Below the pieces are notes generated by a model. It ran no database searches and was not told where the DNA came from. It was given only the letters and a program-made list of their open reading frames with translations. DNA of 64,000 nucleotides. Origin: Osmia lignaria lignaria. Lineage: Eukaryota > Arthropoda > Insecta > Hymenoptera > Megachilidae. Every line of letters begins with the position of its first letter. Position 1 is the first letter of the stretch. The stretch spans positions 248,001 to 312,000 of the forward strand of contig NW_027478170.1 of NCBI RefSeq assembly GCF_051020975.1. Reading direction: 5' to 3'. Positions 50,853 through 59,867 of this stretch are shown here, in pieces. The position numbers were made by a program, and so were the translations under genes.

Positions 50853-51173
50853 TTCAGATTTATATCAAGGGAAGGGGCCTGACGGACATATTTCGAGATA
50901 CTTCTTCTTCTTGTTGTTCTTCTTCTTCACAGCTAAGCTGGAAGTGGCATTTGCGGCTCGCACTAGTGCAGTGTTATCTCAAAGAAAGGGGCCACGGTGT
51001 TTCTGTATCTCTATTACGTTGGTGCAGCTTCAGAACTTTTAAATATCTTGATATATCTCGAGAACTACGCATCTGATCAAAAAATATCATGGAACATAAA
51101 AAGTAGAAAACTTAATTCTCTACAAAAAAGGTCTCTTAACATTTTGCCATAGCTCGCTTCGTTTCCGAGACAT
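50853..51173 (+). repeat. Chimeric unit with a 1-bp deletion, 321 bp
   Basis: The boundary reads GATATTTCAGATTTATATC, lacking the G of TTTGCAG. The 5' part (CGAGATACTTC, TTCTTCACAGC, CAGTGTTATC) is from the 46992 type. The 3' part (TTACGTTGGTGCAGC, TTCAGAAC, CATGGAACATAAAAAG) is from the 47314/49246 type. The switch lies between 50973 and 51016. Confidence 0.85.
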
Positions 51174-54071
51174 TTGCAGATTTATCTCAAGGGAAGGGGC
51201 CTGACGGACATATTTCGAGATATTTCTTCTTCTTGTTGTTCTTCTTCTGTACAGCTAAGCTGGAAGTGGCATTTGCAGGTCGCAATAGTGCAGAGTTATC
51301 TCAAGGAAAGGGGCCACGGTGTTTCTGTATCTCTATTATGTTGGTGCGGCTTCGGAACTTTTAAATATCTCGATATATCTCGAAAACTACGCTTCTGATC
51401 AGAAAATATCAGAGAACGTAAATTGTAGGAAACATAATTCTCTACAAAAAAGGTCTCTTAACATTTTGCCATAGCTCGCTTCGTTTCCGAGATATTTGCA
51501 GATTTATCTCAAGGGAAGGGGCCTGACGGACATATTTCGAGATATTTCTTCTTCTTGTTGTTCTTCTTCTGTACAGCTAAGCTGGAAGTGGCATTTGCAG
51601 GTCGCAATAGTGCAGAGTTATCTCAAGGAAAGGGGCCACGGTGTTTCTGTATCTCTATTATGTTGGTGCGGCTTCGGAACTTTTAAATATCTCGATATAT
51701 CTCGAGAACTACGCATCTGATCGAAAAATATCATAGAACATAAAAAGTAGGAAACTTAATTCTCTACAAAACAGGTCTCTTAACATTTTGCCATAGCTCG
51801 CTTCGTTTCCGAGATATTTGCAGATTTATCTCAAGGGAAGGGGCCTGACGGACATATTTCGAGATATTTCTTCTTCTTGTTGTTCATCTTCTGCACAGCT
51901 AAGCTGGAAGTGGCATTTGCAGCTCACAATAGTGCAGAGTTATCTCAAAGAAAGGGGCCACGGTGTGTCTGTATCTCTATTATGTTGGTGCGGCTTCGGA
52001 ACTTTTAAATATCTTGATATATGTCGAGAACTACGCATCTGATCAAAAAATATCATAGAACATAAAAAGTAGGAAACTTAATTCTCTACAAAAAAGGTGT
52101 CTTAACATTTTGCCATAGCTCGCTTCGTTTCCGAGATATTTGCAGATTTATCTCAAGGGAAGGGGCCTGACGGACATATTTCGAGATATTTCTTCTCCTT
52201 GTTGTTCTTCTTCTGCACAGCTAAGCTGGAAGTGGCATTTGCGGCTCGCACTAGTGCAGAGTTATCTCAAAGAAAGGGGCCACGGTGTTTCTGTATCTCT
52301 ATTATGTTGGTGCGGCTTCGGAACTTTTAAATATCTCGATATATCTCGAAAACTACGCTTCTGATCAAAAAATATCGTAGAACATAAATTGTAGGAAACA
52401 TAATTCTCTACAAAAAAGGTCTCTTAACATTTTGCAATAGCTCGCTTCTTTTCCGAGATATTTGCAGATATATCTCAAGGGAAGGGGCCTGACGGACATA
52501 TTTCGAGATATGTCTTCTTCTTGTTGTTCTTCTTCTGCACAGCTAAGCTGGAAGTGGCATTTACAGCTCGCAATAGTGCAGAGTTATCTCAAAGAAAGGG
52601 GCCACGGTGTTTCTGTATCTCTATTATGTTGGTGCGGCTTCGGAACTTTTAAATATCTTGATATATCTCGAGAACTACGCATCTGATCAAAAAATATCAT
52701 AGAACATAAAAAGTAGGAAACTTAATTCTCTACAAAAAAGGTCTCTTAACATTTTGCCATAGTTCGCTTCGTTTCCGAGATATTTGCAGATTTATCTCAA
52801 GGGAAGGGGCCTGACGGACATATTTCGGGATATTTATTCTTCTTGTTGTTCTTCTTCTGCACAGCTAAGCTGGAAGTGGCATTTGCAGGTCGCAATTGTG
52901 CAGAGTTATCTCAAAGAAAGGGGCCACGGTGTTTCTGTAGCTCTATTATGTTGGTGCGGCTTCGGAACTTTTAAATATCTTGATATATCTCGAGAACTAC
53001 GCATCTGATCAAAAAATATCATAGAACATAAAAAGTAGGAAACCTAATTTTCTACAAAAAAGGTCTCTTAACATTTTGCAGTAGCTCGCTTCGTTTCCGA
53101 GATATTTGCAGATTTATCTCAAGGGAAGGGGCTTGACGGACATATTTCGAGATATTTCTTCTTCTTGTTGTTCTTCTTCTGCACAGCTAAGCTCGAAGTG
53201 GCATTTGCAGCTCGCAATAGTGCAGAGTTATCTCAAAGAAAGGGGCCACGGTGTTTCTGCATCTCTATTATGTTGGTGCGGCTTCGGAACTTTTAAATAT
53301 CTTGATATATCTCGAGAACTACGCATCTGATCAAAAAATATCATAGAACATAAAAAGTAGGAAACTTAATTCTCTACAAAAAAGGTGTCTTAACATTTTG
53401 CCATAGCTCGCTTCGTTTCCGAGATATTTGCAGATTTATCTCAAGGGAAGGGGCCTGACGGACATATTTCGAGATATTTCTTCTTCTTGTTGTTCTTCTT
53501 CTGCACAGCTAAGCTCGAAGTGGCATTTGCGGCTCGCACTAGTGCAGAGTTATCTCAAAGAAAGGGGCCACGGTGTTTCTGTATCTCTATTATGTTGGTG
53601 CGGCTTAGGAACTTTTAAATATCTCGATATATCTCGAAAACTACGCTTCTGATCAAAAAATATCATAGAACATAAATTGTAGGCAACATAATTCTCTACA
53701 AAAAAGGTCTCTTAACATTTTGCCATAGCTCGCTTCGTTTCCGAGATATTTGCAGATTCAACTCAAAGGAACTGGCCTGACGGACATATTTCGAGATACT
53801 TCTTCTTCTTGTTGTTCTTCTTCTGCACAGCTAAACTGGAAGTGGCATTTCCAGCTCGCAATAGTTCAGAGTTATCTCAAAGAGAGGGGCCACGGTGTTT
53901 CTGTATCTCTATTATGTTGGTGCGGCTTCGGAACTTTTAAATATCTTGATATATCTCGAGAACTACGCATCTGATCAAAAAATATCATAGAACATAAAAA
54001 GTAGGAAAGTTAATTCTCTACAAAAAAGGTCTCTCAACATTTTGCCATAGCTCGCTTCGTTTCCGAGATAT
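51174..54071 (+). repeat. Nine diverse units between two higher-order domains
   Basis: Two TCTGTACAGC units (51174, 51496) are followed by units with scattered private changes: GTTCATCTTC and ATGTCGAG (51818), TTCTCCTTG (52140), GATATGTC (52462), TTCGGGATATTTATTC (52784), GGGGCTTGACGG (53106), AAGCTCGAAG (53106 and 53428), and a TTCAACTC start with GGAACTGGCC (53750). No repeated order is evident. Confidence 0.75.
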
Positions 54072-55037
54072 TTGCACATTTATCTCAAGGGAAGGGGCCT
54101 AACGGACATATTTCGAGATATTTCTTCTTCTTGTTGTTCTTCTTCTGCACAGCTAAACTGGAAGTGGCATTTCCAGCTCGCAATAGTTCAGAGTTATCTC
54201 AAAGAGAGGGGCCACGGTGTTTCTGTATCTGTATTATGTTGGTGCGGCTTCGGAACTTTTAAATATCTTGATATATCTCGAGAACTACGCATCTGATCAA
54301 AAAATTTCATAGAAGATAAAAAGTAGGAAACTTAATTCTCTACACAAAAGGTCTCTTCACATTTTGCCATAGCTCGCTTCGTTTCCGAGTTATGTGCAGA
54401 TTTATCTCAAGGGAAGGGGCCTGACGGACATATTTCGAGATATTTCTTCTTCTTGTTGTTCTTCTTCTGCACAGCTAAGCTGGAAGTGGCATTTGCGGCT
54501 CGCACTAGTGCAGAGTTATCTCAAAGAAAGGGGCCACGGTGTTTCTGTATCTCTATTATGTTGGTGCGGCTTCGGAACTTTTAAATATCTCGATATATCT
54601 CGAAAACTACGCTTCTGATCAAAAAATATCATAGAACATAAATTGTAGGAAACATAATTCTCTACAAAAAAGGTCTCTTAACATTTTGCCATAGCTCGCT
54701 TCGTTTCCGAGATATTTGCAGATTCAACTCAAAGGAACTGGCCTGACGGACATATTTCGAGATATTTCTTCTTCTTGTTGTTCTTCCTCTGCACAGCTAA
54801 GCTGGAAGTGGCATTTGCAGCTCGCAATAGTGCAGAGTTATCTCAAAGAAAGGGGCCACGGTGTTTCTGTATCTCTATTATGTTGGTGCGGCTTCGGAAC
54901 TTTTAAATATCTTGATATATCTCGAGAACTACGCATCTGATCAAAAAATATCATAGAACATAAAAAGTAGGAAACCTAATTCTCTACAAAAAAGGTCGCT
55001 TAACATTTTGCCATAGCTCGCTTCGTTTCCGAGATAT
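54072..55037 (+). repeat. Three-unit higher-order repeat, outlying copy (966 bp)
   Basis: Order: TTTGCACATTTATC unit with AAACTGG and CCAGCTCGC; GAGTTATGTGCAG unit with GCGGCTCGCACTAG; and TTCAACTC/GGAACTGGCC unit. The same triplet recurs at 59868, exactly 5796 bp (18 units) on. TCTGTATTATG is shared with the unit at 61800. Confidence 0.85.
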
Positions 55038-56325
55038 TTGCATATTTATCTCAAGGGAAGGGGCCTGACGGACATATTTCGAGATATTTCTTCTTCTTGT
55101 TGTTCTTCTTCTGCACAGCTAAGCTGGAAGTGGCATTTGCGGCTCGCACTAGTGCAGAGTTATCTCAAAGAAAGGGGCCACGGTGTTTCTGTATCTCTAT
55201 TATGTTGGTGCGGCTTCGGAACTTTTAAATATCTTGATATATCTCGAGAACTACGCTTCTGATCAAAAAATATCATAGAACGTAAATTGTAGGAAACATT
55301 ATTCTCTACAAAAAAGGTCTCTTAACATTTTGCCATAGCTCGCTTCGTTTCCGAGATATTTGCAGATATATCTCAAGGGAAGGGGCCTGACGGACATATT
55401 TCGAGATATTTCTTCTTCTTGTTGTTCTTCTTCTGCACAGCTAAGCTGGAAGTGGCATTTGCAGCTCGCAATAGTGCAGAGTTATCTCAAAGAAAGGGGC
55501 CACGGTGTTTCTGTATCTCTATTATGTTGGTGAGGCTTCGGAACTTTTAAATATCTTGATATATCTCGAGAACTACGCATCTGATCAAAAAATATCATAG
55601 AACATAAAAAGTAGGAAACTTAATTCTCTACAAAAAAGGTCTCTTAACATTTTGCCATAGCTCGCTTCGTTTCCGAGATATTTGCAGATTTATCTCAAGG
55701 GAAGGGGCCTAACGGACATATTTCGAGATATTTCTTCTTCTTGTTGTTCTTCTTCTGCACAGCTAAACTGGAAGTGGCATTTCCAGCTCGCAATAGTGCA
55801 GAGTTATCTCAAAGAAAGGGGCCACGGTGTTTCTGTATCTCTATTATGTTGGTGCGGCTTCGGAACTTTTAAATATCTCGATATATCTCGAAAACTACGC
55901 TTCTGATCAAAAAATATCATAGAACATAAATTGTAGGAAACATAATTCTCTACAAAAAAGGTCTCTTAACATTTTGCCATAGCTCGCTTCGTTTCCGAGA
56001 TATTTGCAGATTCAACTCAAAGGACCTTGCCTGACGGACATATTTCGAGATATTTCTTCTTCTTGTTGTTCTTCCTCTGCACAGCTAAGCTGGAAGTGGC
56101 ATTTGCAGCTCGCAATAGTGCAGAGTTATCTCAACGAAAGGGGCCACGGTGTTTCTGTATCTCTATTATGTTGGTGCGGCTTCGGAACTTTTAAATATCT
56201 TGATATATCTCGAGAACTACGCATCTGATCAAAAAATATCATAGAACATAAAAAGTAGGAAACTTAATTCTGTACAAAAAAGGTCTCTTAACATTTTGCC
56301 ATAGCTCGCTTCGTTTCCGAGATAT
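55038..56325 (+). repeat. Four-unit higher-order repeat, copy 1 (1288 bp)
   Basis: Order: GCGGCTCGCACTAG unit ending GAGAACTACGCTT with GAACGTAAATTG and AACATTATTC; a unit with GTTGGTGAGGC; an AAACTGG/CCAGCTCGC unit ending GAAAACTACGCTT; and a TTCAACTC/AGGACCTTGCC unit with CTCAACGAAAGG. The first unit has a private TTTGCATATTTATC. Confidence 0.88.
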
Positions 56326-57935
56326 TTGCAGATTTATCTCAAGGGAAGGGGCCTGACGGACATTTTTCGAGATATTTCTTCTTCTTGTTGTTCTTCTTCT
56401 GCACAGCTAAGCTGGAAGTGGCATTTGCGGCTCGCACTAGTGCAGAGTTATCTCAAAGAAAGGGGCCACGGTGTTTCTGTATCTCTATTATGTTGGTGCG
56501 GCTTCGGAACTTTTAAATATCTTGATATATCTCGAGAACTACGCTTCTGATCAAAAAATATCATAGAACGTAAATTGTAGGAAACATTATTCTCTACAAA
56601 AAAGGTCTCTTAACATTTTGCCATAGCTCGCTTCGTTTCCGAGATATTTGCAGATATATCTCAAGGGAAGGGGCCTGACGGACATATTTCGAGATATTTC
56701 TTCTTCTTGTTGTTCTTCTTCTGCACAGCTAAGCTGGAAGTGGCATTTGCAGCTCGCAATAGTGCAGAGTTATCTCAAAGAAAGGGGCCACGGTGTTTCT
56801 GTATCTCTATTATGTTGGTGAGGCTTCGGAACTTTTAAATATCTTGATATATCTCGAGAACTACGCATCTGATCAAAAAATATCATAGAACATAAAAAGT
56901 AGGAAACTTAATTCTCTACAAAAAAGGTCTCTTAACATTTTGCCATAGCTCGCTTCGTTTCCGAGATATTTGCAGATTTATCTCAAGGGAAGGGGCCTAA
57001 CGGACATATTTCGAGATATTTCTTCTTCTTGTTGTTCTTCTTCTGCACAGCTAAACTGGAAGTGGCATTTCCAGCTCGCAATAGTGCAGAGTTATCTCAA
57101 AGAAAGGGGCCACGGTGTTTCTGTATCTCTATTATGTTGGTGCGGCTTCGGAACTTTTAAATATCTCGATATATCTCGAAAACTACGCTTCTGATCAAAA
57201 AATATCATAGAACATAAATTGTAGGAAACATAATTCTCTACAAAAAAGGTCTCTTAACATTTTGCCATAGCTCGCTTCGTTTCCGAGATATTTGCAGATT
57301 CAACTCAAAGGACCTTGCCTGACGGACATATTTCGAGATATTTCTTCTTCTTGTTGTTCTTCCTCTGCACAGCTAAGCTGGAAGTGGCATTTGCAGCTCG
57401 CAATAGTGCAGAGTTATCTCAACGAAAGGGGCCACGGTGTTTCTGTATCTCTATTATGTTGGTGCGGCTTCGGAACTTTTAAATATCTCGATATATCTCG
57501 AAAACTACGCTTCTGATCAAAAAATATCATAGAACATAAATTGTAGGAAACATAATTCTCTACAAAAAAGGTCTCTTAACATTTTGCCATAGCTCGCTTC
57601 GTTTCCGAGATATTTGCAGATTCAACTCAAAGGACCTTGCCTGACGGACATATTTCGAGATATTTCTTCTTCTTGTTGTTCTTCCTCTGCACAGCTAAGC
57701 TGGAAGTGGCATTTGCAGCTCGCAATAGTGCAGAGTTATCTCAACGAAAGGGGCCACGGTGTTTCTGTATCTCTATTATGTTGGTGCGGCTTCGGAACTT
57801 TTAAATATCTTGATATATCTCGAGAACTACGCATCTGATCAAAAAATATCATAGAACATAAAAAGTAGGAAACTTAATTCTGTACAAAAAAGGTCTCTTA
57901 ACATTTTGCCATAGCTCGCTTCGTTTCCGAGATAT
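56326..57935 (+). repeat. Four-unit repeat, copy 2, expanded to five units (1610 bp)
   Basis: It follows copy 1 order, with GACATTTTTCG in the first unit, but has two AGGACCTTGCC units (57292, 57614) in a row. The first of these is chimeric, so the copy is one unit longer. Confidence 0.87.
57292..57613 (+). repeat. Chimeric extra unit (57614-like 5' part, 56970-like 3' part)
   Basis: The 5' half has AGGACCTTGCC and CTCAACGAAAGG. The 3' half has CTCGATATATCTCGAAAAC with ACGCTTCTG and AAATTGTAGG, as in unit 56970, not the GAGAACTACGCAT end of its sister 57614. The switch lies between 57424 and 57488. Confidence 0.8.
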
Positions 57936-59223
57936 TTGCAGATTTATCTCAAGGGAAGGGGCCTGACGGACATTTTTCGAGATATTTCTTCTTCTTGTTG
58001 TTCTTCTTCTGCACAGCTAAGCTGGAAGTGGCATTTGCGGCTCGCACTAGTGCAGAGTTATCTCAAAGAAAGGGGCCACGGTGTTTCTGTATCTCTATTA
58101 TGTTGGTGCGGCTTCGGAACTTTTAAATATCTTGATATATCTCGAGAACTACGCTTCTGATCAAAAAATATCATAGAACGTAAATTGTAGGAAACATTAT
58201 TCTCTACAAAAAAGGTCTCTTAACATTTTGCCATAGCTCGCTTCGTTTCCGAGATATTTGCAGATATATCTCAAGGGAAGGGGCCTGACGGACATATTTC
58301 GAGATATTTCTTCTTCTTGTTGTTCTTCTTCTGCACAGCTAAGCTGGAAGTGGCATTTGCAGCTCGCAATAGTGCAGAGTTATCTCAAAGAAAGGGGCCA
58401 CGGTGTTTCTGTATCTCTATTATGTTGGTGAGGCTTCGGAACTTTTAAATATCTTGATATATCTCGAGAACTACGCATCTGATCAAAAAATATCATAGAA
58501 CATAAAAAGTAGGAAACTTAATTCTCTACAAAAAAGGTCTCTTAACATTTTGCCATAGCTCGCTTCGTTTCCGAGATATTTGCAGATTTATCTCAAGGGA
58601 AGGGGCCTAACGGACATATTTCGAGATATTTCTTCTTCTTGTTGTTCTTCTTCTGCACAGCTAAACTGGAAGTGGCATTTCCAGCTCGCAATAGTGCAGA
58701 GTTATCTCAAAGAAAGGGGCCACGGTGTTTCTGTATCTCTATTATGTTGGTGCGGCTTCGGAACTTTTAAATATCTCGATATATCTCGAAAACTACGCTT
58801 CTGATCAAAAAATATCATAGAACATAAATTGTAGGAAACATAATTCTCTACAAAAAAGGTCTCTTAACATTTTGCCATAGCTCGCTTCGTTTCCGAGATA
58901 TTTGCAGATTCAACTCAAAGGACCTTGCCTGACGGACATATTTCGAGATATTTCTTCTTCTTGTTGTTCTTCCTCTGCACAGCTAAGCTGGAAGTGGCAT
59001 TTGCAGCTCGCAATAGTGCAGAGTTATCTCAACGAAAGGGGCCACGGTGTTTCTGTATCTCTATTATGTTGGTGCGGCTTCGGAACTTTTAAATATCTTG
59101 ATATATCTCGAGAACTACGCATCTGATCAAAAAATATCATAGAACATAAAAAGTAGGAAACTTAATTCTGTACAAAAAAGGTCTCTTAACATTTTGCCAT
59201 AGCTCGCTTCGTTTCCGAGATAT
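57936..59223 (+). repeat. Four-unit higher-order repeat, copy 3 (1288 bp)
   Basis: It matches copy 2 without the extra unit: GACATTTTTCG (57936), GTTGGTGAGGC (58258), AAACTGG/CCAGCTCGC (58580) and AGGACCTTGCC (58902). No differences from the equivalent copy 2 units were noticed by eye. Confidence 0.88.
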
Positions 59224-59545
59224 TTGCAGATTTATCTCAAGGGAAGGGGCCTGACGGACATTTTTCGAGATATTTCTTCTTCTTGTTGTTCTTCTTCTGC
59301 ACAGCTAAGCTGGAAGTGGCATTTGCAGCTCGCAATAGTGCAGAGTTATCTCGAAGAAAGGGGCCACGGTGTTTCTGTATCTCTATTATGTTGGTGCGGC
59401 TTCGGAACTTTAAAATATCTTTATATATCTCGAGAACTACGCATCTGATTAAAAAATATCATAGAACGTAAAAAGTAGGAAACTTAATTCTCTACAAATA
59501 AAGTCGCTTAACATTTTGCCATAGCTCGCTTCGTTTCCGAGATAT
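59224..59545 (+). repeat. Exit unit of the four-unit domain, carrying AATAAA
   Basis: It begins like a fourth repeat (GACATTTTTCG) but has private ATCTCGAAGAAAGG, CTTTAAAATATC and TTTATATATC. It ends GAACGTAAAAAG with ACAAATAAAGTCGC. The same end occurs in units 61156 and 63410. The AATAAA at 59497-59502 is probably chance in AT-rich DNA. Confidence 0.75.
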
Positions 59546-59560
59546 TTGCAGATTTATCTC
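59539..59560. repeat. Short inverted repeat across the unit boundary
   Basis: The arms GAGATA and TATCTC are exact reverse complements, 6 bp each, around a 10-nt loop containing GCAG. It is present at most unit boundaries; units starting TTCAGCTC lose the right arm. A cruciform or a dimeric protein site is possible, but arms this short are weak evidence. Confidence 0.6.
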
Positions 59561-59573
59561 AAGGGAAGGGGCC
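59547..59573 (+). repeat. Internal box A of the unit (reference copy)
   Basis: A 27-nt segment beginning TGCAGATTTATCTCAA and ending AAGGGGCC. It matches box B, 114 bp downstream, at 24 of 27 positions (differences at positions 7, 17 and 19). The AGCTCGC motif lies 17 bases upstream in the preceding unit. The pair suggests the 322-bp unit arose partly by internal duplication. One box A lies at the start of every unit. Confidence 0.85.
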
Positions 59574-59596
59574 TGACGGACATATTTCGAGATATT

Positions 59597-59620
59597 TCTT
59601 CTTCTTGTTGTTCTTCTTCT
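59597..59620 (+). repeat. TTC/TTG mirror-repeat tract (reference copy)
   Basis: These 24 bases, starting TCTTCTTCTTGT, read identically forwards and backwards on the same strand. The tract is pyrimidine-only except for two symmetric G residues. It occurs in almost every unit; the 3-base deletion units at 46351 and 50212 lose one TTC triplet here and break the symmetry. Mirror polypyrimidine tracts can favour triplex (H-DNA) structures, but the period-3 composition makes mirror symmetry easy to get, so function is unproven. Confidence 0.8.
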
Positions 59621-59660
59621 GCACAGCTAAGCTGGAAGTGGCATTTGCAGCTCGCAATAG

Positions 59661-59687
59661 TGCAGAGTTATCTCAAAGAAAGGGGCC
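59661..59687 (+). repeat. Internal box B of the unit (reference copy)
   Basis: A 27-nt segment beginning TGCAGAGTTATCTCAA and ending AAGGGGCC, the partner of box A. AGCTCGC lies 5 bases upstream, against 17 bases for box A, so the two copies have diverged by an indel between the motifs. Downstream both continue with ACGG, after which similarity fades. It is present in every unit about 115 bases in. Confidence 0.85.
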
Positions 59688-59743
59688 ACGGTGTTTCTGT
59701 ATCTCTATTATGTTGGTGCGGCTTCGGAACTTTTAAATATCTT

Positions 59744-59757
59744 GATATATCTCGAGA
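59744..59757. repeat. Overlapping palindromes GATATATC and TCTCGAGA
   Basis: Two perfect 8-bp palindromes overlap by two bases in the 3' third of the unit, with TGATCA 10 bases further on. The second palindrome is intact in GAGAACTACGCAT-type units but becomes TCTCGAAA in GAAAACTACGCTT-type units and TCTCCAGA in the units at 17371, 17693, 20913 and 23811. It therefore varies systematically between unit types. Confidence 0.6.
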
Positions 59758-59772
59758 ACTACGCATCTGATC

Positions 59773-59823
59773 AAAAAATATCATAGAACATAAAAAGTAG
59801 GAAAGTTAATTCTCTACAAAAAA
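59773..59823 (+). other. AT-rich segment with A-tracts (reference copy)
   Basis: This stretch holds A6 (59773-59778), A5 (59792-59796), a short AAA and A6 (59818-59823). Tract centres are about 18, 9 and 17 bases apart, only roughly helical. Such segments can be intrinsically curved and are common in satellite DNA. Variant units replace the A5 with AAATTG. Confidence 0.5.
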
Positions 59824-59867
59824 GGTCTCTCAACATTTTGCCATAGCTCGCTTCGTTTCCGAGATAT

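Larger units (their letters stand above)
49568..51173 (+). repeat. Second-family repeat, copy c, five units (1606 bp)
   Basis: Units 49568, 49890, 50212 and 50531 match the first four units of copy a, including the 319-bp unit. The fifth and sixth units are fused into one (50853), which also lacks one base. The next unit (51174) restarts the cycle with TCTGTACAGC, and 51496 repeats it at once. Confidence 0.87.
59546..59867 (+). repeat. Reference satellite unit (near consensus)
   Basis: This unit is close to the commonest base at nearly every position and is used to place internal landmarks. In order it holds: the inverted repeat at its 5' boundary; box A; CGAGATAT; the TTC/TTG mirror tract; AGCTCGC and box B; the GC-richer GTTGGTGCGGCTTCGG stretch; overlapping palindromes; and an AT-rich tail with A-tracts that leads into GCCATAGCTCGC of the next unit. 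The two minor departures seen are AAAGTTAATT for AAACTTAATT and CTCTCAAC for CTCTTAAC. Confidence 0.9.

Noticed and set aside
59497..59502. AATAAA as a polyadenylation signal (also in the units at 61156 and 63410).
   Set aside because: It arises from a variant in an AT-rich tail of three related units, with no gene upstream.
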